A DNA stretch of 64,000 nucleotides from the NCBI GenBank assembly GCA_036961445.1, contig JBALVO010000003.1, forward strand, positions 1 through 64,000, in the 5' to 3' direction. The translations under genes and the position numbers were made by a program. Each line of letters opens with the position of its first letter. Positions within the stretch are counted from its first letter, which is position 1. The notes beneath the pieces were generated by a model, which saw only the letters and a list, made by a program, of their open reading frames with translations, did not search any database and had not been told where the DNA came from. The DNA comes from JBALVO01 sp036961445. Its GTDB lineage: Bacteria; Pseudomonadota; Gammaproteobacteria; Pseudomonadales; Halieaceae. Positions 7,588 through 16,360 of this stretch are shown piece by piece.

Positions 7588-8562
7588 ATGAAACTTCAGC
7601 AGTTGCGTTACATCTGGGAAGTGGCCCACCACGATCTCAATGTGTCGGCAACGGCCCAGAGTCTGTATACCTCGCAACCAGGGATCAGCAAACAGATCCG
7701 CCTGCTTGAGGATGAACTAGGCGTTGAAGTATTTGCACGCAGTGGTAAACACCTTACCCATGTCACGCCCGCAGGTGAGGCCATTTTAAAGGCTGCCGGG
7801 GAGGTGCTGCGCAAGGTGGAGAGCATCAAGCAGGTCGCCCAGGAGTATTCCAACGAGACCAAAGGTGCGTTGTCCATCGCCACCACGCACACCCAGGCAC
7901 GCTATGCGCTGCCAGCGACCATTAGTGCCTTCATAGAGCGTTACCCTGATGTGTCACTGCATATGCATCAGGGCACACCCATGCAGATTTCGGAAATGGC
8001 AGCGGATGGCACCGTGGATTTTGCCATTGCCACTGAGGCCCTGGAGTTATTCTCGGACCTGATTATGATGCCTTGTTATCGCTGGAACCGTTGCATTCTG
8101 GTGCCGCGCAATCATGCTCTGGCGCAGCTGTCTGAGTTAACCATAGAGGCAGTTGCTGAATTTCCCATTGTGACCTATGTGTTTGGTTTTACCGGGCGCT
8201 CCAAGCTGGACGAGGCTTTTGTGGAAAAAGGGCTGGTACCCCGAGTGGTATTTACCGCCGCTGACGCAGATGTAATCAAGACGTATGTGCGCCTCGGGCT
8301 CGGTATCGGTATCGTCGCCGCTATGGCCTATGACGAGACAGTGGATAGTGATCTTGTGGCCCTGGATGCCAGCCACCTGTTCGCCAGCAGCGTCACCAGA
8401 ATAGGCTGTCGACGGGGTACCTTCCTGCGTGGCTACATGTATGAATTTATCGAGCACTTTGCTCCACACTTAACTCGCGACGTAGTGCAGGAAGCCTTTG
8501 GTCGTCATACCAAGGCTGAGTTGGAAGAGTTATTTTCTCACCTGAAATTACCCGTCTTCTGA
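7588..8562 (+). CDS. cysB: LysR-type regulator CysB (cysteine regulon)
   Basis: The product has 324 residues, the same length as E. coli CysB. The N-terminal winged helix-turn-helix (residues 1-60, MKLQQLRYIWEVAHHDLNVS, then SQPGISKQIRLLEDELGV) is near-identical in style to CysB. The effector domain includes the TTHTQARYALP segment that binds acetylserine or sulfate. CysB activates sulfate uptake and cysteine biosynthesis when N-acetylserine accumulates. ATG 7588 is preferred over an in-frame TTG at 7576 because GGAG sits 6 bases before it. thrH follows; from memory the two genes are also neighbours in Pseudomonas. Confidence 0.95.
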   Translation: MKLQQLRYIWEVAHHDLNVSATAQSLYTSQPGISKQIRLLEDELGVEVFARSGKHLTHVTPAGEAILKAAGEVLRKVESIKQVAQEYSNETKGALSIATTHTQARYALPATISAFIERYPDVSLHMHQGTPMQISEMAADGTVDFAIATEALELFSDLIMMPCYRWNRCILVPRNHALAQLSELTIEAVAEFPIVTYVFGFTGRSKLDEAFVEKGLVPRVVFTAADADVIKTYVRLGLGIGIVAAMAYDETVDSDLVALDASHLFASSVTRIGCRRGTFLRGYMYEFIEHFAPHLTRDVVQEAFGRHTKAELEELFSHLKLPVF

Positions 8563-8659
8563 AATTTTTGCCAAGGGACTTGTTTCAATTGACGCAACTG
8601 GGTAGATTGTCGCGCTCAACCCAGACCTGTTAACTGCACCCACTGAAGGAGACGATTAC

Positions 8660-9277
8660 GTGGAACTGGCCTGCCTGGACCTTGAGGGGGTACTTGTCCC
8701 TGAAATCTGGATCGCATTTGCCGAGCGCACCGGTATTGACGCGTTGCGTGCGACCACTCGTGATATTCCCGATTACAATGTATTGATGAAGCAGCGCCTG
8801 GCCCTGCTGGATCAACACAATCTGAAAATTGATGATATTCAGCGAGTGATTGCCACTCTGGAGCCTTTGCCTGGCGCCATCGACTTTGTCGACTGGCTGC
8901 GAGAGCGTTTTCAGGTCATTATCCTGTCGGATACGTTCTACGAGTTTTCCCAGCCGTTGATGCGCCAGCTGAAATGGCCGACGCTACTGTGCCACCGCCT
9001 GGTTGTTGACGAGGCTGGCAGAGTGGTTGATTATAAGTTGCGCCAGGAAGATCCCAAGCGCGCCTCAGTGAAGGCGCTGCACAGTTTAAACTTCCGTGTT
9101 ATTGCCGCTGGTGATTCCTACAACGACACCACCATGCTGGGTGAGGCGGATGCGGGGTTTTTGATTCACGCACCTCAAAATGTTATCGATGAGTTCCCGC
9201 AGTTCAAGTCGGTGGCGAACCTGGAGGAACTCAAGATGGCTTTCATTGAGGCCAGCGATCGCAACCTGACGCTGTAG
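8660..9277 (+). CDS. thrH: ThrH: phosphoserine phosphatase / homoserine phosphotransferase
   Basis: The product has 205 residues, exactly the length of Pseudomonas ThrH, a HAD enzyme with phosphoserine phosphatase and phosphoserine:homoserine phosphotransferase activity. The nucleophile motif is CLDLEGVL with Asp7. Motif II is the Ser-Asp of IILSDTFY. The metal site is GDSYNDTTML in the C-terminal third. GTG 8660 is preceded by AAGGAGA at a spacing of 7 bases. Its position behind cysB links serine/threonine metabolism with cysteine synthesis. Confidence 0.93.
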   Translation: MELACLDLEGVLVPEIWIAFAERTGIDALRATTRDIPDYNVLMKQRLALLDQHNLKIDDIQRVIATLEPLPGAIDFVDWLRERFQVIILSDTFYEFSQPLMRQLKWPTLLCHRLVVDEAGRVVDYKLRQEDPKRASVKALHSLNFRVIAAGDSYNDTTMLGEADAGFLIHAPQNVIDEFPQFKSVANLEELKMAFIEASDRNLTL

Positions 9278-9320
9278 ATTTTTGGGTACTATTAATTTAT
9301 TCGATCACAGGAGAGTACAG

Positions 9321-9638
9321 ATGAGACAGTTAATACTTATTCTGGTAGGGGTCTTCAGTCTGAGTGCAGTTACTGCATTTGCCGACAAACCCCAGTGGGC
9401 AGGCGAGGGCGGCAAGCCCAGTAGTAGTGAGATCGAGCAGCACAAAGAGGATATGCGCAACAAAAATAACAGCAAGAACGGCAAAGACAGCGACGATGTG
9501 AGCTGGAATAAGGATGGCGATCAAGACAAGGACAAGGACAAGGACAAGGACAAGGACAAGGACAAGGATAAGGAAAAGGAAAAGGAAAAGGAAAAAAGCA
9601 AGGACAAAAACAAGAACAAAAGCAAGGGCAAAAATTAG
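9321..9638 (+). CDS. Small exported protein with a Lys-Asp/Lys-Glu repeat tail
   Basis: The product has 105 residues. Residues 1-21 form a signal peptide (hydrophobic core LILILVGVFSLSAV, cleavage after AFA). The mature part is hydrophilic and highly charged: a short unique segment (residues 22-65) followed by eight DK and four EK dipeptides and a K-rich end. An AGGAGAG site 6 bases before ATG 9321 sets the start. I do not recognise a family. Alternating acid/base tails may form an extended polyampholyte or a single alpha-helix and may bind polyanions or metal ions. The gene converges with pabB with only 3 bases between the two stop codons. It may follow thrH in one transcript. Confidence 0.7.
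   Translation: MRQLILILVGVFSLSAVTAFADKPQWAGEGGKPSSSEIEQHKEDMRNKNNSKNGKDSDDVSWNKDGDQDKDKDKDKDKDKDKDKEKEKEKEKSKDKNKNKSKGKN
9525..9596. repeat. Hexanucleotide tandem repeat (GACAAG/GAAAAG)
   Basis: Seven perfect GACAAG units (9525-9566) are followed by GATAAG, three GAAAAG units and a GAAAAA. They are in frame with the gene and encode the DK/EK tail. Because the unit is six bases, copy-number slippage would lengthen or shorten the tail without shifting the frame. Confidence 0.9.
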
Positions 9639-9641
9639 ACC

Positions 9642-11006
9642 TTAGTCGTTTCCAAAGCTTTCCATTACGCTGAGAAATTTCCCTACCTTGTCGTAGGTTT
9701 CCTGGTACTCCATTTGCCACTGGGAGTCTGCGACAATACCGCCGCCCGCCCAACATCGCACCTCTGACTGATCACACACCATTGTTCGTATCGCAATATT
9801 ACTGTCCATGCGTCCATCCGCGCTGATATAAAGCATAGAACCGCAATAAGCCTGTCGGGTGTGGGGCTCCAGTTCAGCAATTATTTCCATTGCTCGCCGT
9901 TTGGGTGCGCCAGTTATAGAACCCCCGGGGAAACTATCGCGTAGTAGATCCGAGGGGCCACGGTTGCTCTGCAGCTCACCGCTAATGGTGCTGACAAGAT
10001 GATGTACGGTTGGGAAGCTTTGCACTTCAAATAATCGGTCCACATGAATGCTTCCCGGTACACAGCTGCGCCCCAGGTCGTTGCGCAGTAAATCGACAAT
10101 CATCAGATTCTCGGCCCGATCTTTTTCTGAAGCGCGCAGCTCGGCGGCGGCTAATTCATCTGCACGCCTATCCTGGTAGCGCGGCCGCGTGCCCTTTATT
10201 GGCGATGTTTCCACATGACAGCCGTGCAACGAAATAAAGCGCTCTGGCGACAGGCTCATCAGGACGCCGTCATCTTCCATGCATAGGTAGGCCGAAAATG
10301 GTGCAGCGGCCTTGGTGCGTAGTTCGCGATAGACATGCCAGGGGTCGCCAGCATAGGGTGCGCTAAAGCGTTGCGCCAGATTCACTTGATAGCAGTCTCC
10401 AGCTTGAATATACGCCTGTATTTTCTCGAAGGCGGCCTGGTAATCCTCGGTCGCAAAATTCGACGCAAAGGGTTTATGCAGGCGGAAGTTGGCTGTTTTA
10501 GCTGCAACGGGTTGCCGCAATCTCGCCAGTATGTCCCGACGCTGTGCGGCACTCACGCGTGGCTGCGTGACCAGCACCGCCCGGCGCAACAGGTGATCCT
10601 GGATAACACACCAGTCATAAGCGCATAGTTGTACCAGCGGGAAATGCAGCGGTTGCTGCAAAGCAATGCCGTGCAGGGCGTTGCCGCAGTCGTAGCCCAG
10701 GTAGCCAAGGATGCCGCCACAAAAAGGAATGTCCTGTGAGGCTGGCTGGATACCGGCGTAATGCTCCTGGTGAAATCGACCCAGACGGTCAAAAAACTCC
10801 AGACACTCAGCCTCGCTCGCTCCTGCCGCCAAGCTGGGTAAGTCAGTTGACCAGGGTTGAGCGGTGAGTATGTCATAGCGGCCTGACGTCGCGTGGGGGT
10901 AGCTACTGTCGAATAATGCCGCGCGTGGCAAATCCCGAATTCGCTCAAACTTCTCACAGCTGTCCGGCGAGTAGGGGATCTCATCCAGGCAAACAGTTTT
11001 GCTCAT
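9642..11006 (-). CDS. pabB: Aminodeoxychorismate synthase component I
   Basis: The product is a 454-residue chorismate-using enzyme of folate synthesis that forms 4-amino-4-deoxychorismate with the PabA glutaminase. The C-terminal domain carries the family run IQAGDCYQVNLAQRF, the nucleophile motif SPIKGTRPR (the Lys marks PabB rather than anthranilate synthase, which has Ala there), KDRAENLMIVDLLRNDLGR, SFPGGSITGAPK and AGGGIVADS. ATG 11006 (MSKTVCLDEIPY) is the sensible start, although its ribosome site is weak. Codons further upstream would add a cysteine-rich stretch unlike the family. It stands alone, with no pabA or pabC next to it. Confidence 0.93.
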   Translation of the reverse strand: MSKTVCLDEIPYSPDSCEKFERIRDLPRAALFDSSYPHATSGRYDILTAQPWSTDLPSLAAGASEAECLEFFDRLGRFHQEHYAGIQPASQDIPFCGGILGYLGYDCGNALHGIALQQPLHFPLVQLCAYDWCVIQDHLLRRAVLVTQPRVSAAQRRDILARLRQPVAAKTANFRLHKPFASNFATEDYQAAFEKIQAYIQAGDCYQVNLAQRFSAPYAGDPWHVYRELRTKAAAPFSAYLCMEDDGVLMSLSPERFISLHGCHVETSPIKGTRPRYQDRRADELAAAELRASEKDRAENLMIVDLLRNDLGRSCVPGSIHVDRLFEVQSFPTVHHLVSTISGELQSNRGPSDLLRDSFPGGSITGAPKRRAMEIIAELEPHTRQAYCGSMLYISADGRMDSNIAIRTMVCDQSEVRCWAGGGIVADSQWQMEYQETYDKVGKFLSVMESFGND

Positions 11007-11338
11007 GTGCTGGTGCCGGCAAGGGTTAAAATAAGAGCACCTGCAAAAAATTGACATCGAACATAGTATTTCTTTGCTCCACAATGAGTCATAGCGGCAA
11101 TATGACTGTCTTACTAACAGCCATGAGTTTCGGTGAAATCACGGCGATCTGTAGCGAAATGACAAGTACCTGTGCGGTCTCGAATTGACTTTTTGGGCCT
11201 TTTTCATTACTGTTACCCGCCGAATTTCTGGCAGGTTTGCATCGTAAGCCTGACCGCCAAGACTTGCAACAGACAAGCCTCAAAGAAGGTATTGCAGGCC
11301 CTCCATAGCTTATAGGCTAAAGTTTGGATAAAAGGACT
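11007..11338. other. Divergent regulatory spacer between pabB and carboxylase operon
   Basis: This 332-base stretch has no supportable gene. It separates pabB (minus) from the carboxyltransferase gene (plus) and should hold promoters for both. One good plus-strand promoter candidate is listed separately. A perfect TTGACA occurs near 11055 but has no good -10 partner. I saw no convincing riboswitch, operator palindrome or small RNA. Confidence 0.5.
11185..11213 (+). promoter_or_regulatory. Putative promoter of the carboxylase/methylmalonyl-CoA operon
   Basis: TTGACT (11185-11190) and TACTGT (11208-11213) are separated by 17 bases, 125 bases before the carboxyltransferase start. It would drive the plus-strand run from 11.3 to 19.8 kb. 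Confidence 0.4.
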
Positions 11339-13072
11339 ATGACAACAAAGAGCAGCTCAAATCTTAATGCATCTCTGGATAACCCCTTTGCTGAAAAGGA
11401 CGAACAGGAGTTTGCGGTGCCAGGGCAAATCGCCTCAACACCAGGTCCCTATGAAGAATCATTAAAAGCCGGTTGGGAGTTGCAGCAGCGCCCCTACAAG
11501 ACCGCAGGCGTAAAGAATACCCAGCGTCAGCATCAGAAAAACCGCATGACCATCTGGGAGCGCATCCGTTTTCTCAGTGACGAAGAACCCACGGTGCTAT
11601 ACCAGAACTGGGGGCCGAATCTGGATGGCGCTTCCCTGGTAACCGCTATTGTCAAGGTCAATGGGCGTGATGTAGCCCTGTATGGCCACGATTTTACGGT
11701 GCGAGCCGGTTCAATGGATTCCACCAATGGCGCGAAGCTGGCTCGTTTATTTGAATTGGCAGCGAAGCTCAAAATTCCCGTGGTGGGTATCAATGATAGT
11801 GCTGGCGCTTATATCCCAGCCGGTGTTGGCGGACTGAATGGCTATGCGGAGGCGTTCGCTGCGCTGCGTAAAATCAGCGGTATTGTTCCCAGCATCATGT
11901 GCATGTTCGGCTTTAATGCCGGTGGTGGTTCCTATTTGCCGCGTCAGGGTAGCTTTCTGATTCAGCCCAACGAGACCTTTTTCGGTCTGACCGGTCCCGG
12001 CGTTGTAAAGTCCGTGCTCGGCGAAGATGTTACTCCTGACGAACTGGGTGGCCCTGGCGTACACAGCCAGTCTGGCGTCACTGACTTTGTGGTAAAGGAC
12101 GAGGTAGCCGCTTTGCGCAAGGTGCGGGCACTGCTCAACTATTTGCCCAGTTGCAATGCTGAGCTGGCACCACATCAACCCAGTTCCGACCCAATTACGC
12201 GCAAGACCTGGGATATCGATATTCTGTTGAAGAAGGCGTTTAACTCGCCGACCGGGTTCAATACACCAATTGACGTTACCATTTTGATCCAGCAACTGTG
12301 TGACCATGGCGATTTCATGGAAATCCAGCCGGACCGCGCGCGTAATACTGTCACGGCGCTGGGTCGCATGGGCGGTAATGTCATTGGTTTTGTAGCGAAT
12401 AACTCATCGGTATCGTCAGGCCAGGTCGATATAGACGCAGCCTATAAAAACGCACGTTTTATTCGCTTTTGTAACCTTTACAACGTTCCGGTTATATTTT
12501 TGGAAGATACCACTGGCTTCCTGCCCGGGAAGGAACAGGAAAGTGGGGGTATCGTGCAAGCGGGCCGGGCCATGCTCGATGCCATCGTGGACCTGCGTAC
12601 GCCGCGCTTTCTGGTATTGATACGCAATGCTTTTGGTGGTGCATACGCCGCGTTTAACAGCTTCCCGGTAGGGGCTGATTTTGTCATCGCACTGCCCACC
12701 ACCAGAGTGGCGGTAATGGGCCCAGCCGGGGTTGAATATGTTTACAAAGATGAATTGCGCAAAATGCGCGGCACAGTAGCCGGCAAAATTGCAGTTGAGA
12801 CTCAGGCGCAAATTGCCGCAGGCTTGTCAGATGAACAAGCTGCAGAGGCCGCTGCGGAGCTGATCAATAACTGGGTCAAGTCCGAAGAGGCACTGTTAGT
12901 CCAGCGTTACGAGGCCGAGTTAATGAACCCTAACGAGGCCCTTAGCCTCGGTTCGATTTCGCAGATCGTGATGCCCTCTGATCTGCGTCAGGTGCTGACG
13001 GAAAACATGGCGCTGTACCTGCGCCGCTACCAGGCCGAGCCATTGCAATCGGTGCAGCGCGAATTTCATTGA
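11339..13072 (+). CDS. Acyl-CoA carboxylase carboxyltransferase (beta) subunit, probably propionyl-CoA
   Basis: The product has 577 residues, longer than the usual 510-540 for PccB/AccD5-type subunits because of a roughly 70-residue N-terminal stretch. The two crotonase-fold halves are clear. The first has GHDFTVRAGSMDSTNGAK, VGINDSAGAYIPAGV and MFGFNAGGGSYLP. The second has FLEDTTGFLPGKEQE, LIRNAFGGAYAAF and VAVMGPAGVEYVYKDEL. It would transfer carboxyl from biotin to acyl-CoA. ATG 11339 is chosen because AAAGGA lies just before it; a TTG 15 bases upstream has no such site. Linkage to epimerase and methylmalonyl-CoA mutase makes propionyl-CoA the likely substrate. Acetyl-CoA or butyryl-CoA cannot be excluded. 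Confidence 0.85.
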   Translation: MTTKSSSNLNASLDNPFAEKDEQEFAVPGQIASTPGPYEESLKAGWELQQRPYKTAGVKNTQRQHQKNRMTIWERIRFLSDEEPTVLYQNWGPNLDGASLVTAIVKVNGRDVALYGHDFTVRAGSMDSTNGAKLARLFELAAKLKIPVVGINDSAGAYIPAGVGGLNGYAEAFAALRKISGIVPSIMCMFGFNAGGGSYLPRQGSFLIQPNETFFGLTGPGVVKSVLGEDVTPDELGGPGVHSQSGVTDFVVKDEVAALRKVRALLNYLPSCNAELAPHQPSSDPITRKTWDIDILLKKAFNSPTGFNTPIDVTILIQQLCDHGDFMEIQPDRARNTVTALGRMGGNVIGFVANNSSVSSGQVDIDAAYKNARFIRFCNLYNVPVIFLEDTTGFLPGKEQESGGIVQAGRAMLDAIVDLRTPRFLVLIRNAFGGAYAAFNSFPVGADFVIALPTTRVAVMGPAGVEYVYKDELRKMRGTVAGKIAVETQAQIAAGLSDEQAAEAAAELINNWVKSEEALLVQRYEAELMNPNEALSLGSISQIVMPSDLRQVLTENMALYLRRYQAEPLQSVQREFH

Positions 13073-13110
13073 TCCGGCCCCGGCAAACTAATTGATAGAG
13101 GACGACAGGC

Positions 13111-15927
13111 GTGTCTAACGAATTTTACCTGAACAATGCCCTTATTCACCGCGACCGCAGGCTGGGCCGCAGCAATACCAGTTGGGTCAGCCAGTTTGAC
13201 TGCACCCACATGCGACCGCTGATCATTTGCCGAGGCCCTATTCGAAAGGAAGCGATGGATGTTTTTGCTGAAATGGGTATCGAGCATTTTGGTATCTTGT
13301 TATCAGAAAAGGACTCTATTGTTTATCGCAACGCGCTGGCACCAGAGTTGCGCACGCTGACTGACCCGGATCGCGTACATCGTGTTCCAGATTATAGTGG
13401 CGCCAACAAGGAGGAACGCGAGCAGCGCATTGCACAAATAATTAATATAGCGCGCGACAATAACTACAATTCGATTTTCGCTGGCTATGGTTTTATGGCG
13501 GAAGACGAGGCCATGGTTGCAGCCATGGAAGCGGCGGGGCTTAATTTCATCGGACCCTGTTCGCGTACCGTGCACGATGCTGGCTTGAAGGATGAGGCCA
13601 AGCGCACCGCCCTGAAATGCGGCGTGTCGGTTACCCCAGGCATAGATAACGGCACCGCACTAACACTGCTTAAAAAACACCCGGACGTGGCTGCACTCAA
13701 TACGCTGGTAGCGCAGCATCAGCTGAGCATAGACCAGAGCAAAATGGATGACAATGCTGTTACTCTGGAAGACAAGGCTGACCTGGTTCTGGCCGCTTCC
13801 TACAACAAGGGCATAGACCTTTATACCGTGGACGAACTCTGTGTAACGCTTACTGAAGCCGTGCAGAGAATGACAGCAGACTACCCTTCAAACCGCGTGC
13901 GACTAAAGGCCATAAGCGGAGGCGGTGGCAAGGGTCAGCGGATTCTGGATGTAGGTGAGGCGGAGCGCACGGCAGAAATGGTGCGGGAAATTCTCAATGA
14001 GGTGAAGACCACCGGTGTTGGGGATAACAAAAATGTGCTCGTTGAACTGAATATCGAAACTACGCGCCACCAGGAAATACAGGCCATCGGCAATGGGCAG
14101 TGGTCCATGAGCATGGGTGGCCGAGATTGCTCCTTGCAAATGCATGAACAGAAGCTACTGGAAGTTTCGGTCACCGTTGAATCGCTACAGCGGGCGATAG
14201 AGCAGGCTCATAGCAGTGGTCTGGTGGAGGAGGAGCGAGTGTTGCGGCAGGATTTGGCGACGCTGGAGTCTATGGAACAGGAGGCAGAGCGTTTTGGCGA
14301 GGCAGTGGGACTAGACTCGGTCTCTACTTTCGAGTGCATCGTCGATCGCGACAAGCACTTCTTTATGGAAATGAATACACGTATCCAGGTAGAGCATCGT
14401 GTTACGGAACTTTGTTACTCCCTGAAGTTTAGCAACCCGGACGATTCGCAAGAGTCTTTCATTGTTGAATCTCTGGTGGAGGCAATGGTGTTGTTGGCGA
14501 CGCATGCCAAGAAGTTGCCAAGACCGCAGCGCATTTTAAGAAAAAACGATAGCGTCGAAGCGCGACTCAATGCTACCAATCGGGCACTGCAGCCGCATGC
14601 CGGTGGTGTGATCGAGTCCTGGAGCGATGCAATTGATGGGGAGATACGCGACGATCAGGGTATCAGTTTGCACAATCCTGATACCGATGTGTTCATGAAG
14701 TACACACTGGCCGGAGCTTACGATTCAAATATCGCGCTGTTACTGACGGTGGGTGATACCCGGCTGGATGCCTACGAGAAAATGGCGGAAACGATTTGCC
14801 AGACCCGTATGCGTGGGCAGGACCTGGCGACCAACCTTGAGTTTCATTATGGGCTGGTCAATTGGTTCATTGGCCAGAATATTAATGCCAGGCCGACCAC
14901 CGGTTTTATCGTGCCCTACCTGACCGCGGTGGGCGAACTAAAGCAGCATGCTAATAATCTGGATACAGCCTACGCCTATCGGGAGCTGGGTAAAGCGGCG
15001 CTGGCGTCTCAGGAGGGCGATGCGCAACAGGCCCTGGCCGCAACCCTGCAACTGAAAGAATCACTGTTACTGCGCCCATTGCACCTGTTACTGGATGAGC
15101 CCCATATGCTCAGTGGCTGGCTCAGCGTTAACAGGGATTGCTATACCGTTATCGAAGATAAAATTTGCTGGAACGAAAATCCCATGGAGTTACTGGCGGA
15201 CACCTACCACTTTCTGCATATGGATTATGTACCCGGTGATAAACCGCCAGCGGCTGCCATGATTTGGGATCATGACAACGACATCCTGCAGCAAGCGCTG
15301 GCGTTTTACGATGAACTTAATAATCGCGTAACTGCCGGTGACTGGGTGGAACTGTGTTCAATTTTGGATGCAGAGGAAGCCGCGGAAGGGTTTTCTGCGG
15401 AGCTGTGGAATGCAATACGCAGTGCCCACAAGGGATTCCAGGCAGGTGCAGACATTATTGCTATTTTGCCGAGCATCGCTGAAGCCACAGGCTTTTATGA
15501 TCTGACAGTAAATCCTGACCTGACGATCCACATTCCTGAGCGACTCACTGATAAGGCGCTACAGGAGCTTATGTCCAAGGCTCTGGTGCCGCCGCTGGCC
15601 GGCAAGTCCGATGAAATTCTGTCTGAAAGTGGTGGTATGTTTTATTCACGCGAGACCCCGGAACACGACGTCTACGTAAATGAAGGGGATCATTTCAACA
15701 CTGGCGATCCTTTGTTCATTGTGGAAGTAATGAAAATGTTCAATAAGGTTTATGCACCGTTTGCCGGTACTGTCGACAAGGTTATGGTGGACTCCGACGG
15801 CACCATTATCAGCAAGGGGCAGGCGATCTTCAAGATCACACCGGATGAGATCGTTATCGAAGAACCCGCCGAAGAGATCGCTGCGCGGCGCCGGAAAGTC
15901 ACCGCTAATTTCTTGCAGCAATTGTAG
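13111..15927 (+). CDS. Acyl-CoA carboxylase biotin carboxylase + biotin carrier (alpha) subunit
   Basis: The product has 938 residues, against about 660 for common PccA. The biotin carboxylase part has the ATP-grasp glycine loop AISGGGGKGQ (about residues 267-276) and the metal/biotin motif FMEMNTRIQVEH (about 415-430). The usual EHPVTE reads EHRVTE here. Two extra stretches (about 190-230 and 350-390) interrupt the ATP-grasp domain. A long middle region of about 300 residues leads to the biotinyl domain, with EVMKMFN at the end and Lys875 as the biotin site; the usual Ala before Met is Val. GTG 13111 follows AGAGGA at about 8 bases. It starts 38 bases after the beta subunit. It probably feeds methylmalonyl-CoA to the next genes. 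Confidence 0.85.
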   Translation: MSNEFYLNNALIHRDRRLGRSNTSWVSQFDCTHMRPLIICRGPIRKEAMDVFAEMGIEHFGILLSEKDSIVYRNALAPELRTLTDPDRVHRVPDYSGANKEEREQRIAQIINIARDNNYNSIFAGYGFMAEDEAMVAAMEAAGLNFIGPCSRTVHDAGLKDEAKRTALKCGVSVTPGIDNGTALTLLKKHPDVAALNTLVAQHQLSIDQSKMDDNAVTLEDKADLVLAASYNKGIDLYTVDELCVTLTEAVQRMTADYPSNRVRLKAISGGGGKGQRILDVGEAERTAEMVREILNEVKTTGVGDNKNVLVELNIETTRHQEIQAIGNGQWSMSMGGRDCSLQMHEQKLLEVSVTVESLQRAIEQAHSSGLVEEERVLRQDLATLESMEQEAERFGEAVGLDSVSTFECIVDRDKHFFMEMNTRIQVEHRVTELCYSLKFSNPDDSQESFIVESLVEAMVLLATHAKKLPRPQRILRKNDSVEARLNATNRALQPHAGGVIESWSDAIDGEIRDDQGISLHNPDTDVFMKYTLAGAYDSNIALLLTVGDTRLDAYEKMAETICQTRMRGQDLATNLEFHYGLVNWFIGQNINARPTTGFIVPYLTAVGELKQHANNLDTAYAYRELGKAALASQEGDAQQALAATLQLKESLLLRPLHLLLDEPHMLSGWLSVNRDCYTVIEDKICWNENPMELLADTYHFLHMDYVPGDKPPAAAMIWDHDNDILQQALAFYDELNNRVTAGDWVELCSILDAEEAAEGFSAELWNAIRSAHKGFQAGADIIAILPSIAEATGFYDLTVNPDLTIHIPERLTDKALQELMSKALVPPLAGKSDEILSESGGMFYSRETPEHDVYVNEGDHFNTGDPLFIVEVMKMFNKVYAPFAGTVDKVMVDSDGTIISKGQAIFKITPDEIVIEEPAEEIAARRRKVTANFLQQL

Positions 15928-15939
15928 GGAGTAACAAAC

Positions 15940-16350
15940 ATGATTACAGCACTGGATCACATCGCCATAGCAGTACCTGACCTGGAAAAAGCCATCAAGC
16001 GCTTTGTCGAGGATTTTGGGTTACCCCTGGGTGGAATCGAGGATGTGCAGGAAGCCAGGACGACTGCGGCTTTCCTGCCATTGCCACCTACCAGTATTGA
16101 ACTGGTCTATCCACTGAATGGCGAAGGTCCTGTGGCCACTTACCTGGAAAAGAAAGGTGGTGGTATGCATCACCTGTGTTTCCGCTCGGATAATATCGAG
16201 GAAGATGTCGCCAGACTAAGAGCAAAGGGCTATCAGTTTCTGGCAGACGCGCCTAGCCCCGGTGCCCACGGCTCAATGGTCATCTTTATTCACCCTAAAA
16301 GCTGCGATGGCGTCCTTATCGAAATCAACCAGCCCGCTGCAGATCACTGA
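15940..16350 (+). CDS. mce: Methylmalonyl-CoA epimerase (also ethylmalonyl-CoA epimerase)
   Basis: The product is a 136-residue vicinal-oxygen-chelate protein. Metal ligands are visible as the His of LDHIAIAVPDL, the His pair in GGMHHLCFR and the Glu of the closing VLIEINQP. It interconverts the S and R forms of methylmalonyl-CoA. In organisms with the ethylmalonyl-CoA pathway the same protein also epimerises ethylmalonyl-CoA. It begins 12 bases after the carboxylase stop and ends 10 bases before the mutase start. Confidence 0.93.
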   Translation: MITALDHIAIAVPDLEKAIKRFVEDFGLPLGGIEDVQEARTTAAFLPLPPTSIELVYPLNGEGPVATYLEKKGGGMHHLCFRSDNIEEDVARLRAKGYQFLADAPSPGAHGSMVIFIHPKSCDGVLIEINQPAADH

Positions 16351-16360
16351 GGTTTCTCCC

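Noticed and set aside
9642..9756. Cysteine/proline-rich minus-strand frame opposite the Lys-Asp repeat
   Set aside because: It is the reverse reading of the hexanucleotide repeat and carries no start or family evidence.
13903..14174. Overlapping minus-strand open frames inside the biotin carboxylase gene
   Set aside because: They lie fully within a conserved coding region and show no family features.
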